From Bacillus sp. PK3_68 (GTDB taxonomy: Bacteria > Bacillota > Bacilli > Bacillales > Domibacillaceae), in the NCBI RefSeq assembly GCF_003600835.1, contig NZ_NQYC01000001.1, forward strand, positions 62,001 to 126,000: a stretch of 64,000 nt of DNA. Direction: 5' to 3'. Position 1 is the first letter of the stretch, and each line of letters begins with the position of its first letter. The notes under the pieces were generated by a model. It worked only from the letters and a program-made list of their open reading frames with translations. It searched no databases and was not told the origin of the DNA. Shown piece after piece: positions 1 through 7,528 of this stretch. Both the position numbers and the translations under genes were made by a program.

Positions 1-780
1 TTTGCATTTAAGCTTGAATACATTTTATCTATCCTTGAAGAAAAGGGCTTGCCTATCCATTACGAGGAGTTATACAAACAGTATTCGCTTCTGCCAAAAA
101 AGTCATTTGATTATGAAGTCGTTGAAAAAACAAAAAAAATAGTAACGGTTCCTTATAACGGTTATTGGAAAGATCTTGGAACGTGGAATACACTAACAGA
201 AGAAATGTGCACAAATCAAATGGGCGATGGAGTAATTAGTCAAGATTGCACAAATACTCATATGATTAATGAGCTGGGAATACCAGTTACTGTAGTCGGT
301 GTGACGGATCTTATCATTGCAGCGAGTCCCGACGGTATTCTCGTATCGGATAAAAATAAAAGCCCGAGGGTTAAGACATTGCTTGATGGAATTCAGAAGC
401 GGCCAATGTATGAGGAGAGACGCTGGGGTTGGTATCGCGTGCTCGATTATACGAAAGTGGAGGACGAAGCGGAGGTATTAACCAAGCGGGTTTGCATAAA
501 AGCTACCAAGAATTTAAGTTATCAAAAGCATCGTTTTCGCAGTGAAGTCTGGACAATTATTAAAGGAAAAGGAGAATTTGCTTTAAATGGCTTAATTTAT
601 TCTGTGAAAGCGGGAGATGTGCTTCATATTCCAGTTGGAGCAGAACATGGGTTGAAGGCAATCACAGATTTGGAATTTATCGAAGTGCAATCAGGTTCTA
701 ATTTAGTAGAAGAGGACATATGCCGCATTTACATGGACTGGTATGAAGTCGTGCAGCATTGCAATAAAGTAGTAAGTTGA
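1..780 (+). CDS. Mannose-1-phosphate guanylyltransferase, C-terminal part (5' cut by window)
   Basis: The reading frame is open from base 1, so the true start lies outside the window and the first in-frame TTG (49) is not the start. The visible ~259 residues hold the end of a nucleotidyltransferase domain (a SFDY-VVEKT stretch and W-K-D-L-G-T-W-N, typical of the GDP-mannose pyrophosphorylase family) and then a C-terminal cupin resembling type II mannose-6-phosphate isomerase (KHRFRSEVW metal-site region, GDVLHIPVGAEHG). By family it makes GDP-mannose from mannose-1-phosphate and GTP for exopolysaccharide. The stop overlaps the next start (TTGA), so it is co-transcribed with the beta-helix protein gene. 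Family call is firm; the exact sugar is inferred. Confidence 0.85.
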   Translation, partial: FAFKLEYILSILEEKGLPIHYEELYKQYSLLPKKSFDYEVVEKTKKIVTVPYNGYWKDLGTWNTLTEEMCTNQMGDGVISQDCTNTHMINELGIPVTVVGVTDLIIAASPDGILVSDKNKSPRVKTLLDGIQKRPMYEERRWGWYRVLDYTKVEDEAEVLTKRVCIKATKNLSYQKHRFRSEVWTIIKGKGEFALNGLIYSVKAGDVLHIPVGAEHGLKAITDLEFIEVQSGSNLVEEDICRIYMDWYEVVQHCNKVVS

Positions 781-1780
781 ATAAGAAGGCAAAATTGATG
801 CTAAAGAAGAATATGCACATTAGATGGCTGCCTATTATTTTTCTATTTGGAGCAGTGAGTTCCTATTTGCTGATAGGTTTGCGGGGGTGGGGAGAGCCCG
901 ACCTTGAACAGACGAATCGTGCATCCCGGGAACAAGTTGTAGAAGTAGAAGATTTTACAACAGATGAAAGAGGAACAGCAGACGATTATTCAAAGGCGAT
1001 TCAACAGGCCATTGATTTTTGTGTTACATACAAAAAGAAAAAGTAATGTTTAGAGCAAACAAAAAGTATGTCGTCCAGTCAGGCTTTACTGTCAAAGAAG
1101 GCGTGAAACTGGAGTTTGGCCAAAATTCTATATTGGTGGTTAAGGGAAATGAGCGTGTGATAACCGTTGAGAAGGATGCCGTCATTATAAATGGAACCGT
1201 GCAAATCGTAGATCCTGATTTTCAGTCGGAAGTTATTTTTTTAAAAGGCACGGACCGCTTCGATGCCACAAATAGGACCCGTATTGAAAACATGGCGATT
1301 ATCAACAAAAGTGAAAGTTACAAAGGAACGGGTCTTTCTCTTTATGCTAAGGGTCCGTGGCACAACATTAGCTTTGTTCATTTTGAAAATATTTCTATAG
1401 TGGGCTTCCAAACAGGCATTCAACTAAAAGCCGAAAATCCTAAAGATGAGACTTACAGTTGGATTAATGCCAATCGTTTTGAAAATGTGTCATTGGATGA
1501 TTGTGTTTTTGGCATCCGGTTAGTAGGTTCAATCAGCATTCCAAATGAGTGCTCAGGCAATTATTTTACAGGGCTGCAAGTACAACTGACCGAACATACA
1601 GAGCAATTCATAAAGGCGGATGGTTCATATAATAAATTTGAGGGCATGGTTTGGGATGTGCAGCGTATCAGGCATTCTGCGCCGCTCGTAGTGCTTACAG
1701 CTGAAACAGAAAATAATCAATTAGATCTAAATATAGCAGATGAATGGATCAACGATCGTGGTCAGAAAAATAGTTACTGA
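777..1780 (+). pseudogene. Membrane-anchored pectate-lyase-like beta-helix protein, frameshifted
   Basis: Two overlapping frames (777-1046 and 1019-1780) together encode one protein. The first has a Lys-rich N-terminus, one hydrophobic anchor (about residues 16-36) and V-E-D-F-T-T-D-E-R-G-T-A-D-D-Y-S-K-A-I-Q-Q-A-I-D, the usual opening of pectate-lyase-superfamily right-handed beta-helices. The second continues with repeated beta-strand text. One base missing near the A-runs at 1032-1042 separates them: adding one A gives ...FCVTYKKEKVMFRANKKY... without a break. It starts with TTG overlapping the guanylyltransferase stop, so it probably belongs to the same exopolysaccharide operon, perhaps as a polysaccharide lyase or modifier. 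Real mutation, sequencing error or a -1 slip (C AAA AAG) cannot be separated here. Confidence 0.7.
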
Positions 1781-1905
1781 GAAAAAAAGTGTCTGTTTAT
1801 TCCGTCGAAAGAAGTGATAAAATGTTTTACTAAAACTAATGCAAACAACTCAATCCAGGTGCTAAAATTTAAGTAGAATAAAACTTTTCTTTTTCTTGCA
1901 AAGGC

Positions 1906-2006
1906 GAATATCAAATCATAGAAAAAGGCAAACTTATTGAAAAATAAGGACGCAAAGCTTCAGGTCTAAGGGGAAATAAGCTATGACGGCTGGGCTGCCG
2001 ATATTC
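1906..2006 (+). promoter_or_regulatory. Cyclic-di-GMP-I (GEMM-I) riboswitch
   Basis: The closing stem is a perfect 7-bp pair, GAATATC (1906-1912) with GATATTC (2000-2006). Between them, in the order and spacing of the GEMM-I aptamer, are GGCAAAC, a short stem TTATT/AATAA capped by a GAAA tetraloop, GGACGCAAAGC, a CTAAG...CTATG pair resembling the 11-nt tetraloop receptor, and a final hairpin ending GCCGA. Aligned by eye to the Vc2 aptamer, the position that discriminates c-di-GMP (G) from cGAMP (A) is G. No terminator lies before the AGGAGG at 2008-2013, which follows the closing stem by one base, so control of translation is the simpler model; the sign of regulation cannot be read from sequence. 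Confidence 0.9.
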
Positions 2007-2021
2007 TAGGAGGATTTTCTT

Positions 2022-2162
2022 ATGAAAGAAGACCAAGTCTCAGTGGACAGGGAATGGATTGTTTTAATAAAAGAAGCAAAAGAGCTAGGAATCTCTCTTC
2101 AGGAAGTGAGGGATTTTTTGAAAAGCGGCCGGTTTAAAGGGACAAGTTTTACCCTTGCCTGA
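2022..2162 (+). CDS. sinI: SinI-like antirepressor (46 aa), downstream of c-di-GMP riboswitch
   Basis: ATG at 2022 sits 8 nt after AGGAGG and opens a 46-codon frame. Its core, L-D/V-D-R-E-W-I-V-L-I-K-E-A-K-E-L-G-I-S-L-Q-E-V-R-D-F-L, matches the SinI dimerisation helices (B. subtilis SinI has D-Q-E-W-V-E-L-M-V-E-A-K-E-A-N-I-S-P-E-E-I-R-K-Y-L). SinI binds SinR and frees biofilm-matrix genes from repression. The C-terminal tail is shorter than in B. subtilis SinI (57 aa). It stands alone behind a riboswitch, and sinR is on the opposite strand 195 bp away instead of following in the same operon. The function is inferred from the helix pattern and the neighbouring sinR. Confidence 0.8.
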   Translation: MKEDQVSVDREWIVLIKEAKELGISLQEVRDFLKSGRFKGTSFTLA

Positions 2163-2334
2163 AGACGACTCTAATGGGGGACATTCCGGTGAAGCGTCAG
2201 ATCTAAATAAGCAGAAAATAGTTGAATAGAGCCCTAATAAAAACTACAGCATTACGAAAGAAGTTTGACATGAGGGATCAATTGCCTATCATTATTTCTG
2301 AATTTTCTGCTTGTTTGTCAAAGGAAGGCAAGTG

Positions 2335-2369
2335 AAAAAGCCCCGTTAAAAGAGAACTTATTTATCGGG
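2335..2369 (-). terminator. Terminator of sinR
   Basis: On the minus strand CCCG pairs with CGGG (2342-2345 with 2366-2369), with an inner 4-bp A/T stem and one mismatch, followed by a T run (A run on the plus strand, 2335-2339). The stop codon of sinR lies inside the loop. It could also stop transcription from sinI poorly, as that strand lacks a T run. Confidence 0.5.
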
Positions 2370-2693
2370 ACTATTAGACTTCTGCCATTTTTGAAACTCA
2401 AGAAATTGTTTAAACTGTTCTTTGCTGATCCCGGATTCCATTGCTTCTTTGGCCAGTTCGAGCCATTCAGTATCAATTTCTTCGATAGGATTGTCACCTT
2501 CGTCTATTAATTTCTCTACACTCACATTTAATACCGCGGCAACTTTATGCAGAAATTGAATAGAAGGATTTAATTGTATTTGGCGTTCCACTGAAGAGAC
2601 GTATGATTTTGCTACTCCGGCTCTATTTGCCAATTCAGTCAACGAAAGTCCTTTAGACATTCTAAGCTCACGGATTCTTTCCCCTATAGACAT
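2358..2693 (-). CDS. sinR: SinR-like biofilm master repressor (111 aa)
   Basis: An N-terminal XRE helix-turn-helix (about residues 4-58; L-S-L-T-E-L-A-N-R-A-G-V-A-K-S-Y-V-S-S-V-E-R) is followed by a C-terminal SinR/SinI dimerisation region (D-T-E-W-L-E-L-A-K-E-A-M-E-S-G-I-S-K-E-Q-F-K-Q-F-L-E-F-Q-K-W). Length equals B. subtilis SinR (111 aa). The ATG at 2693 is chosen over the upstream GTG (2702) because AGGGTG lies 6 nt before it. SinR represses matrix and exopolysaccharide operons; the exopolysaccharide genes at the left edge are plausible targets. Its own C-terminal helices resemble those of the SinI encoded opposite, as expected for the heterodimer. Confidence 0.9.
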   Translation of the reverse strand: MSIGERIRELRMSKGLSLTELANRAGVAKSYVSSVERQIQLNPSIQFLHKVAAVLNVSVEKLIDEGDNPIEEIDTEWLELAKEAMESGISKEQFKQFLEFQKWQKSNSPDK

Positions 2694-2702
2694 TATGATC
2701 AC

Positions 2703-3336
2703 CCTTAAAATATGCTGAAAACCGAATTATACAGATTTATTTTAACATGATACCGCTTAAAAGAACAAAGCCCTTATTAAAAGTAATGGAGCATTTATGA
2801 TCAGCTACAGCAGGACTGGGCTGAAATTACACAAAAACATGAGAGAAGCGACTCACTCATATTGTTTTCACAACGTACTATCTTCTTATCTGATGTTCAT
2901 CGGTAAAGGAGCATTTATATGTGAAAAGATGTGTTTGTCAACAGACTGAAACCTTTTGACAGTCAAGGGAAGAACGGCAGTAAATAGCTTGAATGGCTTC
3001 TCACATAGGTGAGGGGCTTTTCTTTATGACTAAAAAAGAGTTTGCTGGTAGCTCTCTAGCTCGTACAATCAATTGGACCTATCTTTGCCACAGGTTAAGA
3101 CTTTTCCTCGTAAGGATAAAATGTGACATTCTTCCCTTTCATAAGATATATTAGCTAGGGAATAATCAACATTAACAAGTAAAATTTAACTCCTATTCCG
3201 ATTTTAAAGAGTAGGATGGATAGACTTGTCGGCTAACATAAGAGACCGTCTCGTTTTTATTGACTCATCCATTGTTTACCAAAGGTGTATCGTTATGTAT
3301 AATCAATAACATTGGGTAATGTAAGGAGGAACACTA
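2703..3336. other. Intergenic region, no gene recognised
   Basis: About 630 bp between sinR and the LOG-family gene. A GGAGCATTTAT string occurs twice (near 2789 and 2910). An isolated terminator-like hairpin lies at 2996-3025. TATAAT near 3297 with TTACCA 16 nt upstream is a candidate promoter for the downstream gene. I find no supported reading frame. Confidence 0.4.
2996..3025 (+). terminator. Orphan terminator-like hairpin
   Basis: GCTTCTCAC (2996-3004) pairs with GTGAGGGGC (3009-3017), including two G-T pairs, across an ATAG loop, followed by TTTTCTTT. No protein gene on the plus strand ends nearby (the closest upstream is sinI, more than 800 bp away), so it may end a small RNA. Confidence 0.5.
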
Positions 3337-3918
3337 TTGAAAAGACTAGCTGTATTTTGTGGATCAAGTAATGGAGCCTCTGATCTTTATATTGAAGGAG
3401 CAAAAAATTTAGGAAAAGAGCTTGCTAAGCGCCAAATCGAGCTTGTATACGGAGGCGCAAGTGTAGGAGTAATGGGAGCGGTAGCTGATGCTGTTTTGGA
3501 AGCGGGCGGTCATGTCATTGGAGTGATGCCAAGTTTTCTTGATGAAAGAGAAATTTCTCATAAACACTTATCTCAGCTAATTGTTGTTGAATCCATGCAT
3601 GAGAGAAAGGCTAAGATGGCCGAATTAGCGGACGGATTTATTGCCTTACCGGGCGGACCAGGAACATTAGAGGAATTCTTTGAAATTTTCACATGGGCTC
3701 AGTTAGGACTACATCAAAAACCATGCGGCCTTTTGAATATCAATAATTATTACACCCCGCTTGTCACCTTGTTCAATCATATGACAGAAGAACAGTTTTT
3801 ACAGGAAAAATATCGTTCTATGGCCCTTGTAGACACTGATCCGGCGGGTTTGCTTCATCAGTTTAATACATATCAGCCGCCTTCAGTGAAAACCTATATT
3901 ACAAAATCTCAAAGCTAA
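3337..3918 (+). CDS. LOG-family (TIGR00730) nucleotide phosphoribohydrolase
   Basis: A 193-aa Rossmann-fold protein with the family signatures Y-G-G-A-S-V-G-V-M-G (38-47), the M-H-E-R-K motif (87-91) and P-G-G-P-G-T-L-E-E (105-113). Members cleave AMP or cytokinin-ribotide-type nucleotides at the N-glycosidic bond; bacterial paralogues such as B. subtilis YvdD were earlier called lysine decarboxylase. TTG start at 3337 is supported by AAGGAGG about 8 nt upstream. It is a single gene, flanked by long intergenic regions. The physiological substrate is not known from sequence. Confidence 0.88.
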   Translation: MKRLAVFCGSSNGASDLYIEGAKNLGKELAKRQIELVYGGASVGVMGAVADAVLEAGGHVIGVMPSFLDEREISHKHLSQLIVVESMHERKAKMAELADGFIALPGGPGTLEEFFEIFTWAQLGLHQKPCGLLNINNYYTPLVTLFNHMTEEQFLQEKYRSMALVDTDPAGLLHQFNTYQPPSVKTYITKSQS

Positions 3919-4252
3919 CTAAAAATGTTGAAAATTCTATCGTTTGTAGGGGTAGTCACTTAGCCCATAAAGGGCATTAGAAGGCTTTTAAAACCTAATA
4001 ACTAGCTATAAAAGGGTTTGACCAACAAAGCGCAAGGAATCCTTGCTCAGCCAGCTGTCAGAGATGACTGCTAGTTAAAAAGCCCTCTGTTTAATGGGTG
4101 ATTAGACTGAGAAATGGCGATTAATCGATAACAGGCAAGGATAAAATTGATTCTAGTATAAAGTTGCTAGTTTTTCGGTAACCGACAACAACCTGTGGTA
4201 GTCTAGATAGCAGAAGCAGGTTATTAAATCTGAAATAAATTAGAGGGAAAAC
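3919..4252. other. Intergenic region, no gene recognised
   Basis: About 330 bp between the LOG-family gene and a TetR gene. A short dyad CGATTAATCG lies near 4118. No terminator with a good T run and no credible reading frame was found. Confidence 0.3.
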
Positions 4253-4846
4253 ATGAAAAAGGATATGAAGACACGGCAGACTATTCTTAAGGCTGCCCTT
4301 GAATGCTTTAGTAAGAATGGTTATGTAAACACGTCTATTAGTGATATTGTCAAGTGTTCTGGTGTAAGCAAGGGTGGCATATACTGGCATTTTAAGAGCA
4401 AAGAAGAAATGTTTGTTCAAATGATTGAAGAAGAATACGAACCATGGCTGAATAGTATCCATTCCACTTTATCAACCATATCTGATCCTATTGAAAAACT
4501 CAAAAAATATGGGGAAATGTTTTATTCTCAAATTGATATCCCGATTTTTAAATTGATACCAGAGTCATATTGGGGTGAAGTAGGAGAACAGTATCGTGAA
4601 AGACTGAATAAATGCTATTCTAAAGATGATGAATTAATCCATTCTATCTTTACAGAAGCGATTAACAAGAAACAAATCAAAGTATCCGATGCAAAAGCAT
4701 TAACCTGGATTTATATCTCCATGTTAGAAGGCCTTTTTGCAAAGTTATCACTTCGATGGGAAGACAAAGAAGAATTAGTAAAGTATTTTGAACAAGGTAT
4801 CGATATTTTTTTAGAGGGCCTTACAGTTAACAATGATACAAATTAA
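4253..4846 (+). CDS. TetR/AcrR-family transcriptional regulator
   Basis: A 197-aa protein with an N-terminal TetR DNA-binding domain (about residues 6-52: T-R-Q-T-I-L-K-A-A-L-E-C-F-S-K-N-G-Y-V-N-T-S, then I-V-K-C-S-G-V-S-K-G-G-I-Y-W-H-F-K-S-K-E-E-M). The rest is an all-helical ligand-binding domain with no identifying motif. AGAGGGAAAAC precedes the ATG. No target is adjacent: it lies between a LOG-family gene and a minus-strand SDR, with its own terminator. The ligand is unknown. It is one candidate for binding the TetR-type operator at 11991-12012, but that is only a guess. Confidence 0.85.
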   Translation: MKKDMKTRQTILKAALECFSKNGYVNTSISDIVKCSGVSKGGIYWHFKSKEEMFVQMIEEEYEPWLNSIHSTLSTISDPIEKLKKYGEMFYSQIDIPIFKLIPESYWGEVGEQYRERLNKCYSKDDELIHSIFTEAINKKQIKVSDAKALTWIYISMLEGLFAKLSLRWEDKEELVKYFEQGIDIFLEGLTVNNDTN

Positions 4847-4956
4847 AAGCTAAAACCCCAGGCAAAATCGAGAGAACTGGAAAAACATCGTTCAAATGAG
4901 AGGGATGAATCCCCAGGCTATTTCAGGTTAAGTATCTTACATAAAGGCTTTTTCAT

Positions 4957-4990
4957 CCTCACGGCTCGATAAGAGTTTGTGAGGTTTTTT
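4957..4990 (+). terminator. Rho-independent terminator after TetR gene
   Basis: CCTCAC (4957-4962) pairs perfectly with GTGAGG (4979-4984), with an inner CTC/GAG pairing, followed by TTTTTT. Confidence 0.75.
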
Positions 4991-5374
4991 GTGGAATTGG
5001 ACTCTGGTTATTTTTCAATATAACTTCCGATCCATTCCCCATTCATATACCCACTATTTCTGAACATTTAGTCCAATAAGTTTCTTCGTTTTAGTCTTTA
5101 GTTTTTTCTATTCTTCCAATTAGAGGGGGAGGAGGTAAAGAATTACCTTACCTATATTTTATTTATAAACTTGTTATTTTGTATAAATAAAGTTGTTTAA
5201 AAAGTGCGAGGCATTTTATTCAACAACCGGGTCATTTAATTGAGTAATGGGTTGCAAAAAACATACTTTTTTATAATTGTCTTCTTACTACACAAATGTC
5301 ATGAATACCAATGCTCGTGATGCCGTTCATGTGATAGGTGGGTTGGCAGTACCCCTATTAGAGCTTATTATTCT

Positions 5375-5411
5375 AAAAAAGAAAACGCCATCCAAAATAC
5401 ATCGGATAGCG
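5375..5411 (-). terminator. Rho-independent terminator of the SDR gene
   Basis: On the minus strand CGCTATCC pairs with GGATGGCG (5404-5411 with 5386-5393; one G-T pair), followed by TTTTC and TTTTTT. Confidence 0.8.
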
Positions 5412-5434
5412 CCTTGATATTTCAAGCGGTTCCA

Positions 5435-6151
5435 TTAAGGGTTCGTCGACCAAAGTCCAGCATGTTTTAATACAACACGTGGATGAAGTTTTAGCTGTGC
5501 AACCATTAAGTCTGCTAAATCTTCCGCTTGCATCACTTTTTCTGGATTGCCGTCTGTTAAGTTTAGCTCAACAGCCATATCTGTTGCAACCGTACTTGGC
5601 GTTAACGTTGTAACACGAATATTTTTCTTGCGTACTTCAAGCATTAATGACTCACTTAGTCCGATAACTGCAGCTTTTGAAGCCGAGTATGCACTTGTAA
5701 TGGGTGCCCCTTTTTGACCAGCTGTTGATGAGATATTAATGATGTCGCCTGTGTTTCGCTCCATCATTTCCGGTAATACTGCACGTGTTGTGTAGTATAC
5801 ACCTTTTACGTTGACATCGATGATATTTGTCCATTCTTCAGGCGTTAAGTCCATAAAGTTACCGAATTTTGAAATGCCGGCATTGTTCACTAAAATATCG
5901 ATTGCACCAAGTTCGCCACGAATTGATTCAACCGCTGTGGTAATAGAGTCTAAATCCGCTACATTTGCCGCAGCGATTGCTACCTTCACATCATACTGTT
6001 TAAGTTCCTCTGCTACTTGTTGTAAATTTTCAAGCGTACGCCCAATAAGACCTACGTGAATGCCTTCTTGTGCAAAAGCTACTGCTGTTGCACGTCCTAT
6101 TCCGCGCCCTGCTCCTGTAATTAACGCCACTTTTCCTGCGATTGGTTGCAT
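5435..6151 (-). CDS. Short-chain dehydrogenase/reductase (FabG-like)
   Basis: A 238-aa classical SDR: cofactor motif T-G-A-G-R-G-I-G (12-19), N-N-A-G (89-92), catalytic Ser 141/142, Tyr155 and Lys159 (Y-S-A-S-K). It most resembles 3-oxoacyl-ACP-reductase-like SDRs that use NADP(H), supported by the Arg after the glycine motif and by G-R-T after strand 2. It is divergently transcribed from an HxlR regulator with a 281-bp intergenic region, the usual layout for an HxlR-controlled oxidoreductase that answers electrophile or redox stress. AAAGGAG precedes the ATG. The substrate is unknown. Confidence 0.85.
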   Translation of the reverse strand: MQPIAGKVALITGAGRGIGRATAVAFAQEGIHVGLIGRTLENLQQVAEELKQYDVKVAIAAANVADLDSITTAVESIRGELGAIDILVNNAGISKFGNFMDLTPEEWTNIIDVNVKGVYYTTRAVLPEMMERNTGDIINISSTAGQKGAPITSAYSASKAAVIGLSESLMLEVRKKNIRVTTLTPSTVATDMAVELNLTDGNPEKVMQAEDLADLMVAQLKLHPRVVLKHAGLWSTNP

Positions 6152-6432
6152 GTTTTTCGCTCCTTTAAATGAGATAGTTTTATTTTAGACGAAATAAAAT
6201 GTATTAAACTAAAACATTTTAATAATTAAGTAAGGTGAATTTGTTAAAATTGTTCTGGTGATATAATTAATAGTGCTGTTTTACTCATAAATGTTTGCCG
6301 CCTAAAATAGATAAAGATTTGTCTTTAAGACTAACTTCATTCTACTTACGGTTTTCTACATTGTAAAGAATGCACTTTTTTGTGCGGAGGTTACCAAAAG
6401 GTTACTTACTTATATGAAAGGGAGTTAGCTCT

Positions 6433-6813
6433 ATGTCGGATAAATTAAGAGAAGAGATAAAAGAGAGAATATTAAATCATGATTATCATTGTGAAAAAGA
6501 ACTTACCTTATCGATTATTAGTGGGAAATGGAAAGTTGTTATTTTGTGGCATTTAGGTGTAGAAGGACCACATCGCTTCAGCGAACTTCAAAGACTTTTT
6601 CCGAAAATATCTCATAAGATATTAACAAACCAATTGCGTGAACTGATGGAAGATGGCATTGTTCATAGAGAAGTGTTTCCGGAAACTCCTCCGAAAGTCG
6701 AATATTCAATGACTGAACTAGGGATGACGTTATTACCAATTGTTGAGATGATGTATGAATGGGGAAAAAAGAGAATGGATCAAATTAAAGAAGAAAACGA
6801 CGATTTTGCATAA
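6433..6813 (+). CDS. HxlR-family transcriptional regulator
   Basis: A 126-aa winged-helix protein with the HxlR signature: conserved Cys20 (Y-H-C-E-K-E), [18 protein letters not shown], and L-T-N-Q-L-R-E-L[11 protein letters not shown]. In B. subtilis relatives (YodB, HypR, CatR) the N-terminal Cys senses quinones, diamide or disulfide stress. The divergent SDR gene is its likely target. GAAAGGGAG precedes the ATG. The stress specificity is inferred from the family only. Confidence 0.88.
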   Translation: MSDKLREEIKERILNHDYHCEKELTLSIISGKWKVVILWHLGVEGPHRFSELQRLFPKISHKILTNQLRELMEDGIVHREVFPETPPKVEYSMTELGMTLLPIVEMMYEWGKKRMDQIKEENDDFA

Positions 6814-6971
6814 GAAAAATAACGGGATCATTTTCAATGATCTAAATTGCCTGTGCTGTTAGCAAAAGTTATATTGAATATAAAAAGGATATTTTGTTGT
6901 ATGAAAAATCTCGGACTTATTCTTTACTTATGTTAAAAAAGCAGAAAGAGAAAGAAGTTTTATCTTGTTTC

Positions 6972-7160
6972 ATAATCGGGCGCTATTGTTGAATAAAACT
7001 TAGTCTTTTAAACGACTTTATTGTTATATTTTTTAGTGTAGTAAAGTATCTTACATCAAAAATTAAACAATTATATTTTTAACCCCGTTCTAAATTTAGA
7101 ACGGGGTTATCCTTGTTTGGGCTTTTAAAATTAAATAACTTTATTGTCATTTTACAGCTT
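6972..7160 (+). repeat. Dispersed structured repeat, copy A
   Basis: This ~189-bp stretch aligns end to end with 11725-11905. Shared blocks are CGCT-TTGTTGAATAAA, TTAAACGA, TTATATTTTTTAGTGTAGT, ACATCAAA-ATTAAACAA, a strong hairpin, and TAACTTTATTGTC. The hairpin (7081-7108) is a perfect inverted repeat, with AACCCCGTTCTAAA pairing with its complement. In copy B the stem changes from GTTC/GAAC to GTCC/GGAC, so pairing is kept. There is no T run after the hairpin, so it is not a standard terminator. It lies between the HxlR gene and the two-component system; I see no gene in 6814-7528. Confidence 0.65.
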
Positions 7161-7161
7161 C

Positions 7162-7200
7162 ACCCCTTCATATATGGTTTGTCTAAAGGGGTCTTTTTTT
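7162..7200 (+). terminator. Terminator-like hairpin after repeat A
   Basis: ACCCCTT (7162-7168) pairs with AAGGGGT (7186-7192), followed by C and seven Ts. The nearest plus-strand gene upstream (HxlR) ends 350 bp earlier, so it may end a transcript that includes the repeat. Confidence 0.55.
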
Positions 7201-7528
7201 ATGGTTAAAAGGAAAAGAGCATCGATATTGATAAGCTGGTTAAGGAACATTTGGCTAAATAATGAATTGTTCCGTTAAAAGGCCATTTAATGGAATAACA
7301 AAAAAGAACTCAATTTATCTATTTTACTACAGAGGAAGTGGACTTTTACTATTGAAATTACCTTGATGTTGTATCTGTGAATTTCCTGGCGATACCCCTT
7401 ATAAGGTGTTTAGAAATATTTCATATATATTTTAGAAAGTTTTAAGATTTATGTGATATAGTTCTGTTAATTTCTTAAAAAAATGAGCTGCTTTAATTTG
7501 GATAGTGTGGCTTATAAAAGGATCTTGA

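Larger units (their letters stand above)
4847..5434. other. Intergenic region with two facing terminators
   Basis: About 590 bp between the convergent TetR and SDR genes. Apart from the terminators at 4957-4990 and 5375-5411 it is AT-rich and I find no coding pattern or repeat. Confidence 0.4.

Noticed and set aside
1803-1809. Spo0A-box-like CGTCGAA upstream of the sinI riboswitch
   Set aside because: One base off the TGTCGAA core and no mapped promoter nearby; a 7-mer with one mismatch is expected by chance.
2349-2356. SinR-box-like GTTCTCT on the minus strand
   Set aside because: It lies in the 3' end and terminator of sinR itself, not near a promoter, so it is likely chance.
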